A DNA stretch of 64,000 nucleotides from Agmasoma carcini (nom. nud.) (taxonomy: Eukaryota; Microsporidia; Thelohaniidae). Position 1 is the first letter of the stretch. Every line of letters starts with the position of its first letter. Under the pieces are notes generated by a model that made no database searches, was not told where the DNA came from, and saw only the letters and a program-made list of their open reading frames with translations. Where the stretch lies: the NCBI GenBank assembly GCA_029232285.1, contig JAOXFI010000005.1, positions 186,001 through 250,000 of the forward strand. Direction: 5' to 3'. Positions 49,960-58,339 of the stretch are shown piece after piece. Both the position numbers and the translations under genes were made by a program.

Positions 49960-50550
49960 CTCTCAGCTCTATAAATAGCCAAAGCTCTTTTTTAGAACTC
50001 AAAGCATAATGCCTCACTATTTCATGATCCATGTTTGAAAATTCTATCATTTAATTCATCTTTCTTCAAAAGCCCAAAACCTCTTAATTTTAGCTTTATA
50101 TATGCCCAATATACACGATAAAAATTAGATCGAGTGATTATGGTGGCTATTTTATTATTTTCTATTTTTAGAAATAATCATTGTTTGAACTGACTTTGTT
50201 GTGTGGCAAAGTGCATTGTCTTGCTAGAAAATTAAATCTGAAATACTCATCATAAATGCAGATTCTCCGAGATTTTGAGCAAAAGGTTGTTTATATTCAG
50301 CAGCGTCAATAGTTTGATTAATAAACACAGTCTACTTACCTTTTTGAATGATATGCAGCCCATACCATTACTGATCTTCCGCCATGCTTTACTAATGGTA
50401 AAATATACTTTGGATTTAGCCTTTCCCATTTCTTTGTGCACAAAACAAGAACTATCTGGCTGATAAAGACTAAATCAGCATTTATCAGAAAAATAATTGA
50501 TTCAAGCTAATCTTTTAAAAATTCATTACATAGTTTTTTCCGTATAATAA
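49960..50550 (-). pseudogene. Tc1-type transposase remnant in element 3
   Basis: The minus strand near 50165-50225 reads QDNALCHTTKSVQTMI, a decayed form of the QQDNAPCHTAK motif. A downstream stretch (IKLKLRGFGLLKKDELNDRI) matches the C-terminal part of Tc1 transposases. Multiple stops. Confidence 0.7.
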
Positions 50551-50970
50551 TGTTCTTCTTACTTAATAATAGCTTAATAACAGGAATAAATATGTTGATA
50601 CTTTGTTTATTGATATAGTTGATATAGATACGTTGATATCGTACTGTTTTAACATGTTTTTTTATTTCTTGTAAAGTGATAAATAGATTTTTATCAATAC
50701 ACTTTATAAAAATTTTGATGATAAATAATTGAATTTCATATATCGTTCAGATCCCATTCTTCGATTTATTGATTTGTTGTTTTTCATTTATTATTGATGT
50801 TTTGCACTATTCTGCGCGAAACATTGTGTTTTAAAGAGATAGGATTTTTAAGTTAAACCATGTATTAAATCACTAATAACATTGATTTTTTTTGCTCTTC
50901 CGAAAAAATGTTTTGACATGGATTGGTCGTTAAATAGATTTTAAGTATAAAAACAGAGGGAAATCCTAGG

Positions 50971-51141
50971 ATGCTACTTTTTTTTGCAAACATGTTTACA
51001 TTAAATTTAGAATTCATATTGAAAAACACAAGAACATATATGTATTTAAATAGTTTATTTTATTATATATTTTTTCTATCTAGTTTTATCTTGTACAAGA
51101 TTTTCGTTTTTTGGGGTGCTACTTTTTTTTGCAAAGCAGTG
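50971..51141 (-). repeat. right terminal inverted repeat of element 3
   Basis: Reverse complement of the left repeat, about 17 bp shorter in the inner half. Confidence 0.88.
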
Positions 51142-51268
51142 TATATTATAGTTTTTTCTAAGGAATGATCATTTTTTAATCTTGTTATAAAAACACCTTT
51201 AACTTAATATAGTACCTTTAAGAATAATTCAAAATATAAAAATACCATCACTATAACTCCTTTTATTA

Positions 51269-52030
51269 TTAATCAGGTGGTAATTTACCAAATACAATAC
51301 AAATATATTTTCCATATTTTATCATTTCCTTTTCATTCTTCTCCTTCATCGCCTTTTTAAACTTTTTTAACATTCCCATTGAATGTCTAGAAAGTACATC
51401 ATGAAACAAATTATAATTTCCTATAATAAAGTCAACATAATTCTCTAATGTCGTTCTATTCACAAGACAAATGTGATACGCTTCCCCTAGTTCATTCTTC
51501 AATATATCATCAATACATGGCTTAATCCTATCTAGAACTTGATTTTTATATTTATTTATATATTCTTCACTAAAATTTATAACACTACCTTGTTGAATAA
51601 GTGCTATTATATCTTCAATTGACTTCGAATTCAATTCAAAACTATTTATATTTACAGTGTGTGCCTTAAGTGACATCCCCCTGTCATTAGTCAAAAGAAC
51701 GGGATTTTCAACTTTTAAACAATAATTTATGATTCTATCATCATTATTTTTAACTTCAACATTCTCCTTTTTATCTAAAATAACATCTAACTTACGATCA
51801 TCTATCAGACCTTCAATCTCAGCATTTATCCCATCTTTGATAGAATAAATAAATCTTAAAGCATCTCTTGCTTTGTATGAATTCACTTTCTGATAGTCTA
51901 ACTCTTCAATAACTACTTTGGATAAGTTTATTGTTAAGAAGAATGGTAGTTTACATGAGTAAAGTCTCTTTATCACATCAAGATTGTCTAAAAGAACATT
52001 TGTGTCTGGAATTACTGAGTATTTCAACAT
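51269..52030 (-). CDS. SWT1: SWT1-like PIN-domain endoribonuclease
   Basis: A 253-aa protein with an N-terminal PIN domain: VIPDTNVLLDNLDVI (first Asp), VVIEELDYQKVNSYKARDAL (Glu plus the RxA helix), NNDDRIINYCL (Asp) and VLLTNDRGMSLKA (Asp). All four acidic residues of the nuclease site are present. Spacing and the ARDALRFIYS helix match yeast Swt1, which cleaves mRNPs at the nuclear pore for quality control. The C-terminal helical domain (YVDFIIGNYNLFHDVLSRHS) also fits Swt1 family members. The start at ATG 52030 places the PIN domain at the N terminus; the open frame continues 100 codons upstream with AT-driven hydrophobic composition and was not used. Confidence 0.82.
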   Translation of the reverse strand: MLKYSVIPDTNVLLDNLDVIKRLYSCKLPFFLTINLSKVVIEELDYQKVNSYKARDALRFIYSIKDGINAEIEGLIDDRKLDVILDKKENVEVKNNDDRIINYCLKVENPVLLTNDRGMSLKAHTVNINSFELNSKSIEDIIALIQQGSVINFSEEYINKYKNQVLDRIKPCIDDILKNELGEAYHICLVNRTTLENYVDFIIGNYNLFHDVLSRHSMGMLKKFKKAMKEKNEKEMIKYGKYICIVFGKLPPD

Positions 52031-53502
52031 CAAGCAATTTTTTTTACTGAATAAAATTAAATAAGTTTTTTTTGACATTAAAAGGAGGACGAAAATTAAT
52101 ATTTGTAAATATATTAGTATTAGTAAGTGTAATATATTATTATTAGTTATAAATATATAATGGAACTGATCTTGAATGGATACTATTAAATTATATTTAT
52201 AAAGATTCATAAGGGTTATCATATGAACATATAATATTTTTTTTAGCCTAAAGAGAATAGCAGCCATGGTTGATGTTGGATAGTCGATAATAGGAATTTC
52301 AATGGCATTAGAAATACTCACCAAAAGTATCAATGATTTTAAGACATTATTTTGATACAGGATCTGTTTAATTAAAAATAAGGATTGATATAGGCACTAT
52401 AACCTAATTTTAGAAGCAATATGTGGTTGGATTACGAGTGTTGTACATTAACACTTAAGCAAATTTCAAATAAATACAGTTAAAATTATTACATTCGTAC
52501 TTCTACATGCCATATTGATAGATGTTTTATGAATTTCAATATTCTTTAAAATCAATATCAAAAGATCCCGAGAAACGAAATTATGACAATACAATTGATA
52601 TGACAGAAACATATGTAAGAAAGTATAGGTTATTAGAAGAAACCTAAAAAACAAAAACTATATTGAAATCGGGGGTTTTGATGAGGAAACACAAGGGCGT
52701 TCGCTGGTCGAGAGTTCAACAACAACATATACACCGATTTAAAACAAACAATATTTATGTTTTTGTGGTAATAAAAACTACACTGTGTTATATAGTAAAA
52801 TTATATATATTTTATAAATTGTGATGATTTTAGTATTAAAAGAAAATATTCTAAGTTTATCAGTAAAATTCATATTCACTTTATCAATTGTGATGATTTT
52901 GATATTATTTGGTTCAATTAAAATAATATTGTGAAGAATGTGATATTCTTGACCTGGTTTTACTTTAGTATTAAATTATCATATCTTCGTCATTTAAGAA
53001 TCTCATCTGAATTTGTTTTTTTCTTAATGGAGAACATGGCAGTGAGAGGTAATGCCAGAAAATAAACTAAAATCTTTGATATATTATATTCTTCAATTAT
53101 AATATTTAAATATATTATAAGATGATTGGATATAAATCGTTAATATTAAATATTTTAATAATTATATCATCACCACTTTATTAGAAACATGATTAGTTAG
53201 TTAGTTTAAATCAAACATAAATTTATATTAGCTATAAAACAGGGGCTATAAATTAAAACTGTTTAATATTGAACCAAACTTTACTATTCATTATTTAAAT
53301 CTGGTTATTTATATCATAAACTATCTCTACACATTAATTATCAACATCTTACCTTTTCAATCACAAATTCTTAAAAAACACTTATAAATTCATAATCTAA
53401 TCAAAAACATGTGCTTAAACCAATCCTTCTACATAATATCACATCTTTTAATTAAATTAATCATTATTACATGATTAGTAAATTATCAAAATAAAACAAA
53501 AA
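52031..53502. other. 1.5 kb AT-rich intergenic region
   Basis: Between the SWT1-like gene and MZT1. Two similar 40-bp blocks (ATTGTGATGATTTTxxTATT) recur near 52815 and 52885. No gene supported. Confidence 0.35.
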
Positions 53503-53682
53503 TTATTTATTTTTATGATAATTATTATATTTCATCTCATGTTTTACTTCATTGAGCATCTTAACTAGATTATCAGGTGCAACACCACTGTCCAGCAGCT
53601 TTAATAAAATTCTACAATCTTTCTCATTAAAATCCAAGCCTAAAGCTTCAGCTATGCTTGAAGTCAATTTTTCTCTGTTCAT
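53503..53682 (-). CDS. MZT1: mitotic-spindle organizing protein MZT1 (MOZART1)
   Basis: A 59-aa protein, one of the smallest recognisable genes here. MOZART1 binds the N termini of gamma-tubulin complex proteins and is needed to recruit gamma-tubulin rings to spindle poles. The whole helical core matches: SIAEALGLDFNEKDCRILLK then LLDSGVAPDNLVKMLNEVKH, against [20 protein letters not shown] / [20 protein letters not shown] of human MZT1. The ATG follows AAAAATTTCCCA on the sense strand, an excellent start motif. It diverges from the GDI/REP gene across a TTAGG-like repeat. Confidence 0.85.
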   Translation of the reverse strand: MNREKLTSSIAEALGLDFNEKDCRILLKLLDSGVAPDNLVKMLNEVKHEMKYNNYHKNK

Positions 53683-53695
53683 TGGGAAATTTTTG
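53683..53695 (-). promoter_or_regulatory. AAATTT/CCC start-site motif of MZT1
   Basis: Sense strand AAAAATTTCCCA directly before the ATG; it was a key reason for accepting so short a gene. Confidence 0.6.
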
Positions 53696-53811
53696 AATCA
53701 TTGGAAAAGAGATTGATTCAAGTCAAATTATAATAATTTTGATACTAAAATATATTAATTTATGATTATATTCTTAATATAATATTAAGGATATAATAAT
53801 TGACTAACATG

Positions 53812-53881
53812 ACTTACCTAACCTAACCTAAACTAAACTAACCTAATCTAACCTAACCTATTCTAATCTAACATAATCAAC
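53812..53881. repeat. CCTAA-type (TTAGG) telomere-like repeat tract
   Basis: About 13 degenerate 5-bp units: CCTAACCTAACCTAAACTAA, then ACTAACCTAATCTAACCTAA. It lies in the short divergent gap between MZT1 and the GDI/REP gene, not at a contig end. Confidence 0.8.
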
Positions 53882-53910
53882 TAAAATTTTTATTTCAAAC
53901 AAATTCTCCT

Positions 53911-54912
53911 ATGGAAAGAGAATTCTTGGATACAGCCATAGAAGGAACAACAGTAATTGATTGTCTTAAGGTTGTATCTCCAAATGGTCAAGTTGTAGTC
54001 ATATCTGATGAAAATCAATACGGAACAACCTACAATAGAGAAATCGCACTTAGAAAATCAAAAATAATTCAAAACCTAAAACTTTTGACTAAATACCACG
54101 AACCTATGTCAGTCGAAGCCCTCCCATTTCTTATAAGAACAAATAGTCCAATACTAAAATTTATAAGTAAAAACTATTTCGCTAGCGAACTGAAATTCAA
54201 GGACATCAATGATGTCTTTTATATTGATAAAAATGATACAATTTTCAAATATCCAAATAATAAAACTGACATAGCAACCAACAAAAAAATCACAAAAATT
54301 AACAAATTTTATTTACATAAATCAATAAAAGAAAAAAATTTCAATATTTTTAAAGAAAACTGTTCAGATGATGACAGTAAATTGATAAAAACAGCATATG
54401 AAGCAATAAACTTCGATAAATACTGCCAAACATTTGAATTACCACCTTATGTGTATCCCTTGTACGGTATGAGTGAAATATCAGAGAACTTAAGCATGGC
54501 AAATGCACTGAAAGGTGTGATATACTTCTTGAACGACAACCTTAAGTATGATATTAATGATGACTACGAAGGTTATAACTTTAAATTTGAAAGTGATTTG
54601 GGTGTTTTGTACACTAAAAAATTTATAAGTCAATCATTGTTAAAGGTTAAGCATTACGTTAGAGTCATAAAAACAATGAAACAGAAGTTTAATGGTTGTT
54701 TTAAGGCTTATGTAGAGGATGATGAGGTCATGACAGCAATAGGTCTTGATAGCTCAGTATGTGTTACGAATGGATATAGTCAAATTATATATTTCATAAA
54801 GAAAGAATCATCAGTGACTTATTCTAACTTAGCTAAGTTCAAAATATATCCTAATGATATTATTTGTGATATAATGTTTGAGACTTTATCAGATTTGAGT
54901 CAATTTGAGTAA
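53911..54912 (+). CDS. Rab GDI / Rab escort protein (REP) family, divergent
   Basis: A 333-aa protein of the GDI/REP superfamily that chaperones prenylated Rab GTPases. The best match is ELPPYVYPLYGMSEISENLS followed by MANALKGVIYFLN, corresponding to [31 protein letters not shown] of GDI. Upstream, FLIRTNSPILKFISKNYF and the KINKFYLHKSIKEKNFNIFK region also align. The N-terminal dinucleotide-like motif GTGLTE is lost (FLDTAIEGTTVID), and it is about 110 aa shorter than yeast Gdi1. GDI versus REP (Mrs6) cannot be decided by eye. ATG after AAATTCTCCT. Confidence 0.78.
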   Translation: MEREFLDTAIEGTTVIDCLKVVSPNGQVVVISDENQYGTTYNREIALRKSKIIQNLKLLTKYHEPMSVEALPFLIRTNSPILKFISKNYFASELKFKDINDVFYIDKNDTIFKYPNNKTDIATNKKITKINKFYLHKSIKEKNFNIFKENCSDDDSKLIKTAYEAINFDKYCQTFELPPYVYPLYGMSEISENLSMANALKGVIYFLNDNLKYDINDDYEGYNFKFESDLGVLYTKKFISQSLLKVKHYVRVIKTMKQKFNGCFKAYVEDDEVMTAIGLDSSVCVTNGYSQIIYFIKKESSVTYSNLAKFKIYPNDIICDIMFETLSDLSQFE

Positions 54913-55175
54913 AATTTGTTGTTTTTTTGTTAGTTAAAAGAAGTTGATTTTCTATAAAATTTATTATTTTTTATATTAAAATATGATTTTTTTAATAACC
55001 AAAAGACGAATCAAAATGCTAAAAAATAAACATTTTTTTAATTAAATTGAACTATATACAAATACACAATACATGTACAACAACCACAAGTCATTTGATG
55101 CATTTTAATGTTTTTATTTCTGTTTATTTACCAAAATATACAAAATTTCTTAACCAACAAAGAATTTTTATCCAT

Positions 55176-55721
55176 ATGCTCGTACAATTTATAAAGACAA
55201 CCGGAATATTATTAGTTATAGTTACAGCTCTATTAGGTGGTGGAATAGGCGTAATGAGAAGCATAGACTTCATTGAACAGAAACCACATCAAGCTAAAGG
55301 AAGAATTCAATACATAGTGATGGGCGTTACCTTCGCTCACGTCTTCTTCTTAATGAGAGGCATGTCAATATTACAACTAATCTTTAGCTTGTCAATTCAA
55401 TACTGCTACAATACAATGTTTGATATCTACCCAATTGTGAAGCCGGAGGACGTAAGATTCCTATACGGAACATTCGCTTCCCTCATCAATCACTTCCTAT
55501 TAATTAGATTTTTTGTACAGCAAAACGTTGGCATCATCACAATCCTCTTATCATTCCTCATCATTTGGACCACCCCCTTCGCTTTCTTCTTCTCAATGAA
55601 CGCAGTAGATAACACCCTCTTCATCAGAAGGTCAGGCATACAAAGAAAAACATACGTCGCTCAGATCATTGATTTCTTAATGTCACTTGGAAGGCCTAGG
55701 AAAAGTTCAACTCCAGAATAA
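55176..55721 (+). CDS. SVP26: SVP26/TEX261-family ER-Golgi membrane protein
   Basis: COPII cargo adaptor that carries Golgi membrane proteins out of the ER. The 181-aa protein has four or more hydrophobic segments: ILLVIVTALLGGGIGVM, YIVMGVTFAHVFFLM, SILQLIFSLSIQYCYN and IITILLSFLIIWTTPFAFFF. The diagnostic stretches are LINHFLLIRFFVQQ (VVNHYLAFQFFAEE in TEX261) and WTTPFAFFFSMNAVDN (WIIPFAFFVSLSAGEN). Length is close to TEX261 (196 aa). ATG 55176 is chosen because GAATTTTTATCCAT precedes it and it matches the family N terminus; the frame runs 43 codons further upstream without support. Confidence 0.9.
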   Translation: MLVQFIKTTGILLVIVTALLGGGIGVMRSIDFIEQKPHQAKGRIQYIVMGVTFAHVFFLMRGMSILQLIFSLSIQYCYNTMFDIYPIVKPEDVRFLYGTFASLINHFLLIRFFVQQNVGIITILLSFLIIWTTPFAFFFSMNAVDNTLFIRRSGIQRKTYVAQIIDFLMSLGRPRKSSTPE

Positions 55722-55762
55722 ATTTTGATCAAATATTTTAAAACATTTATTTTATCTTTTAT

Positions 55763-56335
55763 TTAAAAGAAATTATGGTATGGATTCAATGAAAAATCAT
55801 CAAAGCTTGATTTCTTTTTTTCACTTTCAGTAGACGACTTTTCTGACTTTAAAGGTGACTCTGACTTTCTAAGGGGCTGTTTTTTTGGAATTTCTCTTTG
55901 GAAAACATCCCTTTCAGGCATCAATTTATTATTTTGTTCATTCTTCGAAACTATGTTTTTGTTATTATATGCAGGAAAACTAGGTTCTATGGATGGTACA
56001 TCTGTTACTGATTTCATCGTCTTACTTTTAGGCTTAGCGGTCGAATATACTGGATTTTGCATCACTCCAGATGTTGGCCTGGGAGATCCAAGAGCCTTCC
56101 AATTAGAATATACCAAATCAAAAAAGGGGGTTGGCATGAGAACGTTCCCAACACTTGAAGGCTTCGAATTATTAATTACAGGAGGATGAGGCATGCGCAC
56201 TGGAGATACTCTCTGGTTTATACTACATATATGTCCTGATAGATCTTTAGAATACACAACTTCACTACATTTATTACATTGTTCAATCCCGTTTGAAAAT
56301 GCACTAAAGTCTAAATCTCTATTTGGCTTTCTCAT
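55763..56335 (-). CDS. hypothetical protein with one C2HC-type zinc finger
   Basis: A 190-aa protein. Residues about 20-38 hold CNKCSEVVYSKDLSGHIC, a Cys-x2-Cys ... His-x-Cys zinc-binding pattern. The rest is disordered, Pro/Ser/Lys-rich (KKQPLRKSESPLKSEKSSTE), ending in a short hydrophobic tail (FDDFSLNPYHNFF). Such C2HC fingers occur in RNA-binding and adaptor proteins; no specific family is recognised. Start at ATG 56335; two codons upstream the frame begins only with TTG. Confidence 0.65.
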   Translation of the reverse strand: MRKPNRDLDFSAFSNGIEQCNKCSEVVYSKDLSGHICSINQRVSPVRMPHPPVINNSKPSSVGNVLMPTPFFDLVYSNWKALGSPRPTSGVMQNPVYSTAKPKSKTMKSVTDVPSIEPSFPAYNNKNIVSKNEQNNKLMPERDVFQREIPKKQPLRKSESPLKSEKSSTESEKKKSSFDDFSLNPYHNFF

Positions 56336-56403
56336 GGTCAAAAATATCTTTTCAGTATAATATTTATATGATACTATATATGTCTAATATATAACTTTTT
56401 TAA

Positions 56404-56485
56404 AGTGTGGTGGCCGAGTGGTCTAAGGCGCTAGGTTTAGGTCCTAGTATCTTCGGATGCGAGGGTTCGAATCCCTTCCACACTA
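56404..56485 (+). tRNA. tRNA-Leu(TAG)
   Basis: 82 nt with the long variable arm typical of tRNA-Leu (TATCTTCGGATG). Acceptor AGTGTGG/CCACACT, anticodon stem CTAGG/CCTAG with loop TTTAGGT (anticodon TAG), T arm GAGGGTTCGAATCCCTT. No intron. Confidence 0.94.
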
Positions 56486-56509
56486 TTTTTTGCTTATTTA
56501 TTTATTTTT

Positions 56510-56521
56510 TAATTTTTACCC
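56510..56521 (+). promoter_or_regulatory. start-site motif of the NEDD8-like gene
   Basis: AATTTTTACCC followed directly by ATG, only about 25 bp after the tRNA-Leu gene. Confidence 0.5.
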
Positions 56522-56755
56522 ATGATCTTAAAGCTCAAGTCGTTGACTCAGGGAGATAAAGAGATTTCGATTGATGGCACTGCTACTGTTGCTGAGCTTA
56601 AAGAGATAATTTATCAATTAGAAGAGATTCCTCCACAGCAACAGCGTTTAGTCTGTTCTGGTTCGATACTTGGAAATAACAATTCAACCCTTGCACAATA
56701 TAAAATAACAAGTGGTAATTACATTCATATGGTGCTTGCCTTGAGAGGTGGATAA
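56522..56755 (+). CDS. RUB1: NEDD8/Rub1-like ubiquitin-like modifier
   Basis: A 77-aa beta-grasp protein. It resembles NEDD8 rather than ubiquitin: IPPQQQRLVCSG (NEDD8 IPPQQQRLIYSG; ubiquitin IPPDQQRLIFAG), YKI, and the C-terminal LALRGG. Ala at the position of ubiquitin Arg72 is what makes E1 enzymes distinguish NEDD8. The stop codon follows the GG directly, so no C-terminal processing would be needed. Lys48 of ubiquitin is replaced by Ser. It would modify cullins if the pathway is present. It is followed 43 bp downstream by CBP20. Confidence 0.8.
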   Translation: MILKLKSLTQGDKEISIDGTATVAELKEIIYQLEEIPPQQQRLVCSGSILGNNNSTLAQYKITSGNYIHMVLALRGG

Positions 56756-56798
56756 ATATTTTTCTGATTATTTTTATTTTGTTTCCAAAAAATTTTGT

Positions 56799-57221
56799 AT
56801 GGTTTTGAGCGACTTAGATCATAGAAGACGTAAAGTTTATATTGAAAAGACGTTTAAGGGGGACTTGGAGCAATTCCATCGTGAACTAAATGAAAGTTCG
56901 ACTGTTTATGTTGGTAATTTGCCTAGTACTTTGGTAGAGGAACGTATTTGGGGGATGTTCGGATTTTGTGGAGAGGTGAAGCGTGTAGTGTATGGAATTA
57001 ATAAGACTACTAAGACACCTTGTGGGTTTGCTTTTGTTGAGTATTATGACAAGTATAGTGCAGATAATGCGGTTGATTTCTTTGATATGTACAGAATTGA
57101 TACGCATTTTATTTCTGTAAATAAGGACATAGGTTTTACACCAGGAAGACAATTCGGAAGAGGTGATTATGGTAACGCTAAGAAATCGGACGAGGTTGTA
57201 AAAAGGAGAATGGTGGATTAA
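56799..57221 (+). CDS. CBC2: nuclear cap-binding protein subunit 2 (CBP20)
   Basis: RRM subunit of the nuclear cap-binding complex, binding the m7G cap of Pol II transcripts. The 140-aa protein has RNP2 VYVGNL and RNP1 CGFAFVEY, and the CBP20-specific N-terminal extension with the two cap-stacking tyrosines at Y14 (KVYIEKTFKGD) and Y37 (STVYVGNL), equivalent to human Y20 and Y43. The C terminus GFTPGRQFGRGDYGNAKKSD matches GFKEGRQYGRGRSGGQVRD. ATG 56799 follows AAAAAATTTTGT; the frame is open further upstream but only from a GTG overlapping the NEDD8-like gene. Confidence 0.93.
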   Translation: MVLSDLDHRRRKVYIEKTFKGDLEQFHRELNESSTVYVGNLPSTLVEERIWGMFGFCGEVKRVVYGINKTTKTPCGFAFVEYYDKYSADNAVDFFDMYRIDTHFISVNKDIGFTPGRQFGRGDYGNAKKSDEVVKRRMVD

Positions 57222-57346
57222 ATTAATTTAAAATATTTGTCTATTATAAGAATCCGTTTTTAGAGATAATGTTTAAGTGATATTTTATGTTACAATGGGG
57301 TGTGTATTTAGAAAATGATTTTTTAATTTTTCTTAAAAATTTTGTT

Positions 57347-58261
57347 ATGAGATTGGGAATAAGTTTAAAGGTGGAGAACTTGTGTCAAAATGACGTTAAA
57401 GACTTTATTGGACAAATAGATGGTGGTATTTTTGTAGATTTCTTCGAAGAGACACCATTAGAATACAAAGGAATGTTTGTATTGATAAAATCTTGTGAAG
57501 ATGGTCTTATTTTAGAGATACCACGATTCAAAATTGTAAAAATATATAAAGATAAAAATCTATTAAATATTTTTATTGATGTGCTTGGATACAAAAAGAT
57601 TGATCTTCAAGGGATCACTGTTAAGGATGCTAATGGAGTAAAGACTAAACCTGTAATGATTTTATATGTAAAAAGCTCAATTCAACTTAGTTTGCCAGAT
57701 GCAATGAATTTTATTAAGAAGAATGTTGATTTTACGACCAATCAGGAGATTAGCTGTTTTACTGATTCAGAAATATTAAAATCAATCTCATTAAGCACTG
57801 ATCTATACTTTAATTCTGAGGATGATGAATTTACACTAAGGAACAGCGGAGGAAAGCTTATGCTGATGTATAAGCATAAGTCAAGCACATTTAACAACAT
57901 TCTTTTTGATTCGGGGGTTTATACGACGTTCAAATCGAACCTTGAATGCAGTAATTTTAGATTTAAAAATGAGTTTATCAATATTTTTGTGAATGAGTGC
58001 ACGGATTACGAAAAAGTTTTAAATTTTAAAGATTTTCTAGAAAAAAATGTTGATTTCAATGATTTTAACTTTTTATATAAAGTTTTGGTGACTTTGCCTT
58101 TGTTTAATGATTACAGAGACAACATTGTTATGATTATAAAGCATTTTATAGGTAGCAAATCATTCCCAAGAAAGATTAAAAAGGGCACTTATTTAGATAT
58201 AAAAGAAAAAAGATATTTGACAATTTTTCATAAATATTCAATTAAGAAGACTTTTAAATAA
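57347..58261 (+). CDS. hypothetical protein
   Basis: A 304-aa protein I do not recognise. The N-terminal half is beta-rich (GMFVLIKSCEDGLILEIPRF, NLLNIFIDVLGYKKIDLQG), the second half mixed, with a helical C terminus (DNIVMIIKHFIGSKSFPRK). The RLGISLKVENL start and the acidic NSEDDEFTLRNSGGKLMLMY segment faintly recall the 9-1-1 clamp/PCNA-type fold (Rad1/Hus1), but this is only an impression. ATG 57347 is favoured by AAAAATTTTGTT; an upstream in-frame ATG at 57287 would add 20 residues. Confidence 0.65.
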   Translation: MRLGISLKVENLCQNDVKDFIGQIDGGIFVDFFEETPLEYKGMFVLIKSCEDGLILEIPRFKIVKIYKDKNLLNIFIDVLGYKKIDLQGITVKDANGVKTKPVMILYVKSSIQLSLPDAMNFIKKNVDFTTNQEISCFTDSEILKSISLSTDLYFNSEDDEFTLRNSGGKLMLMYKHKSSTFNNILFDSGVYTTFKSNLECSNFRFKNEFINIFVNECTDYEKVLNFKDFLEKNVDFNDFNFLYKVLVTLPLFNDYRDNIVMIIKHFIGSKSFPRKIKKGTYLDIKEKRYLTIFHKYSIKKTFK

Positions 58262-58326
58262 ATTGTAAAATCAAATAAATAATTTTATTTAATTGAGATG
58301 GTCCATTTTATAATAAATTTAAATAT

Positions 58327-58339
58327 AAAAATTTATCCC
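58327..58339 (+). promoter_or_regulatory. start-site motif of MED31
   Basis: AAAATTTATCCC directly before ATGGCA; it fixes the start over an upstream in-frame ATG at 58298. Confidence 0.6.

Larger units (their letters stand above)
49747..51141 (-). mobile_element. Tc1-like transposon with long IR/DR-type terminal repeats (element 3)
   Basis: 1395 bp flanked by TA at both ends. Terminal inverted repeats of about 188 and 171 bp (CACTGCTTCGCAAAAAAAAG ... and its complement ... TTTTTTTTGCAAAGCAGTG). Each TIR carries the motif TTTGCAAAAAAAAGTAGCA twice, once at its outer and once at its inner edge: the IR/DR layout known from Sleeping Beauty-type Tc1 elements. The interior encodes a decayed transposase on the minus strand. 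Confidence 0.9.

Noticed and set aside
50971..51168. 65-codon frame at the right end of element 3
   Set aside because: It is the terminal inverted repeat read in one frame.
52031..52333. 100-codon N-terminal extension of the SWT1-like protein
   Set aside because: Hydrophobic AT-rich low-complexity sequence with no conservation; PIN family members start near the first Asp motif.
55047..55175. 43-codon N-terminal extension of SVP26
   Set aside because: Family proteins begin at the first membrane segment and the start motif precedes ATG 55176.
56748..56798. N-terminal extension of CBP20 overlapping the NEDD8-like gene
   Set aside because: Starts at GTG, overlaps the upstream stop, and homology begins after ATG 56799.
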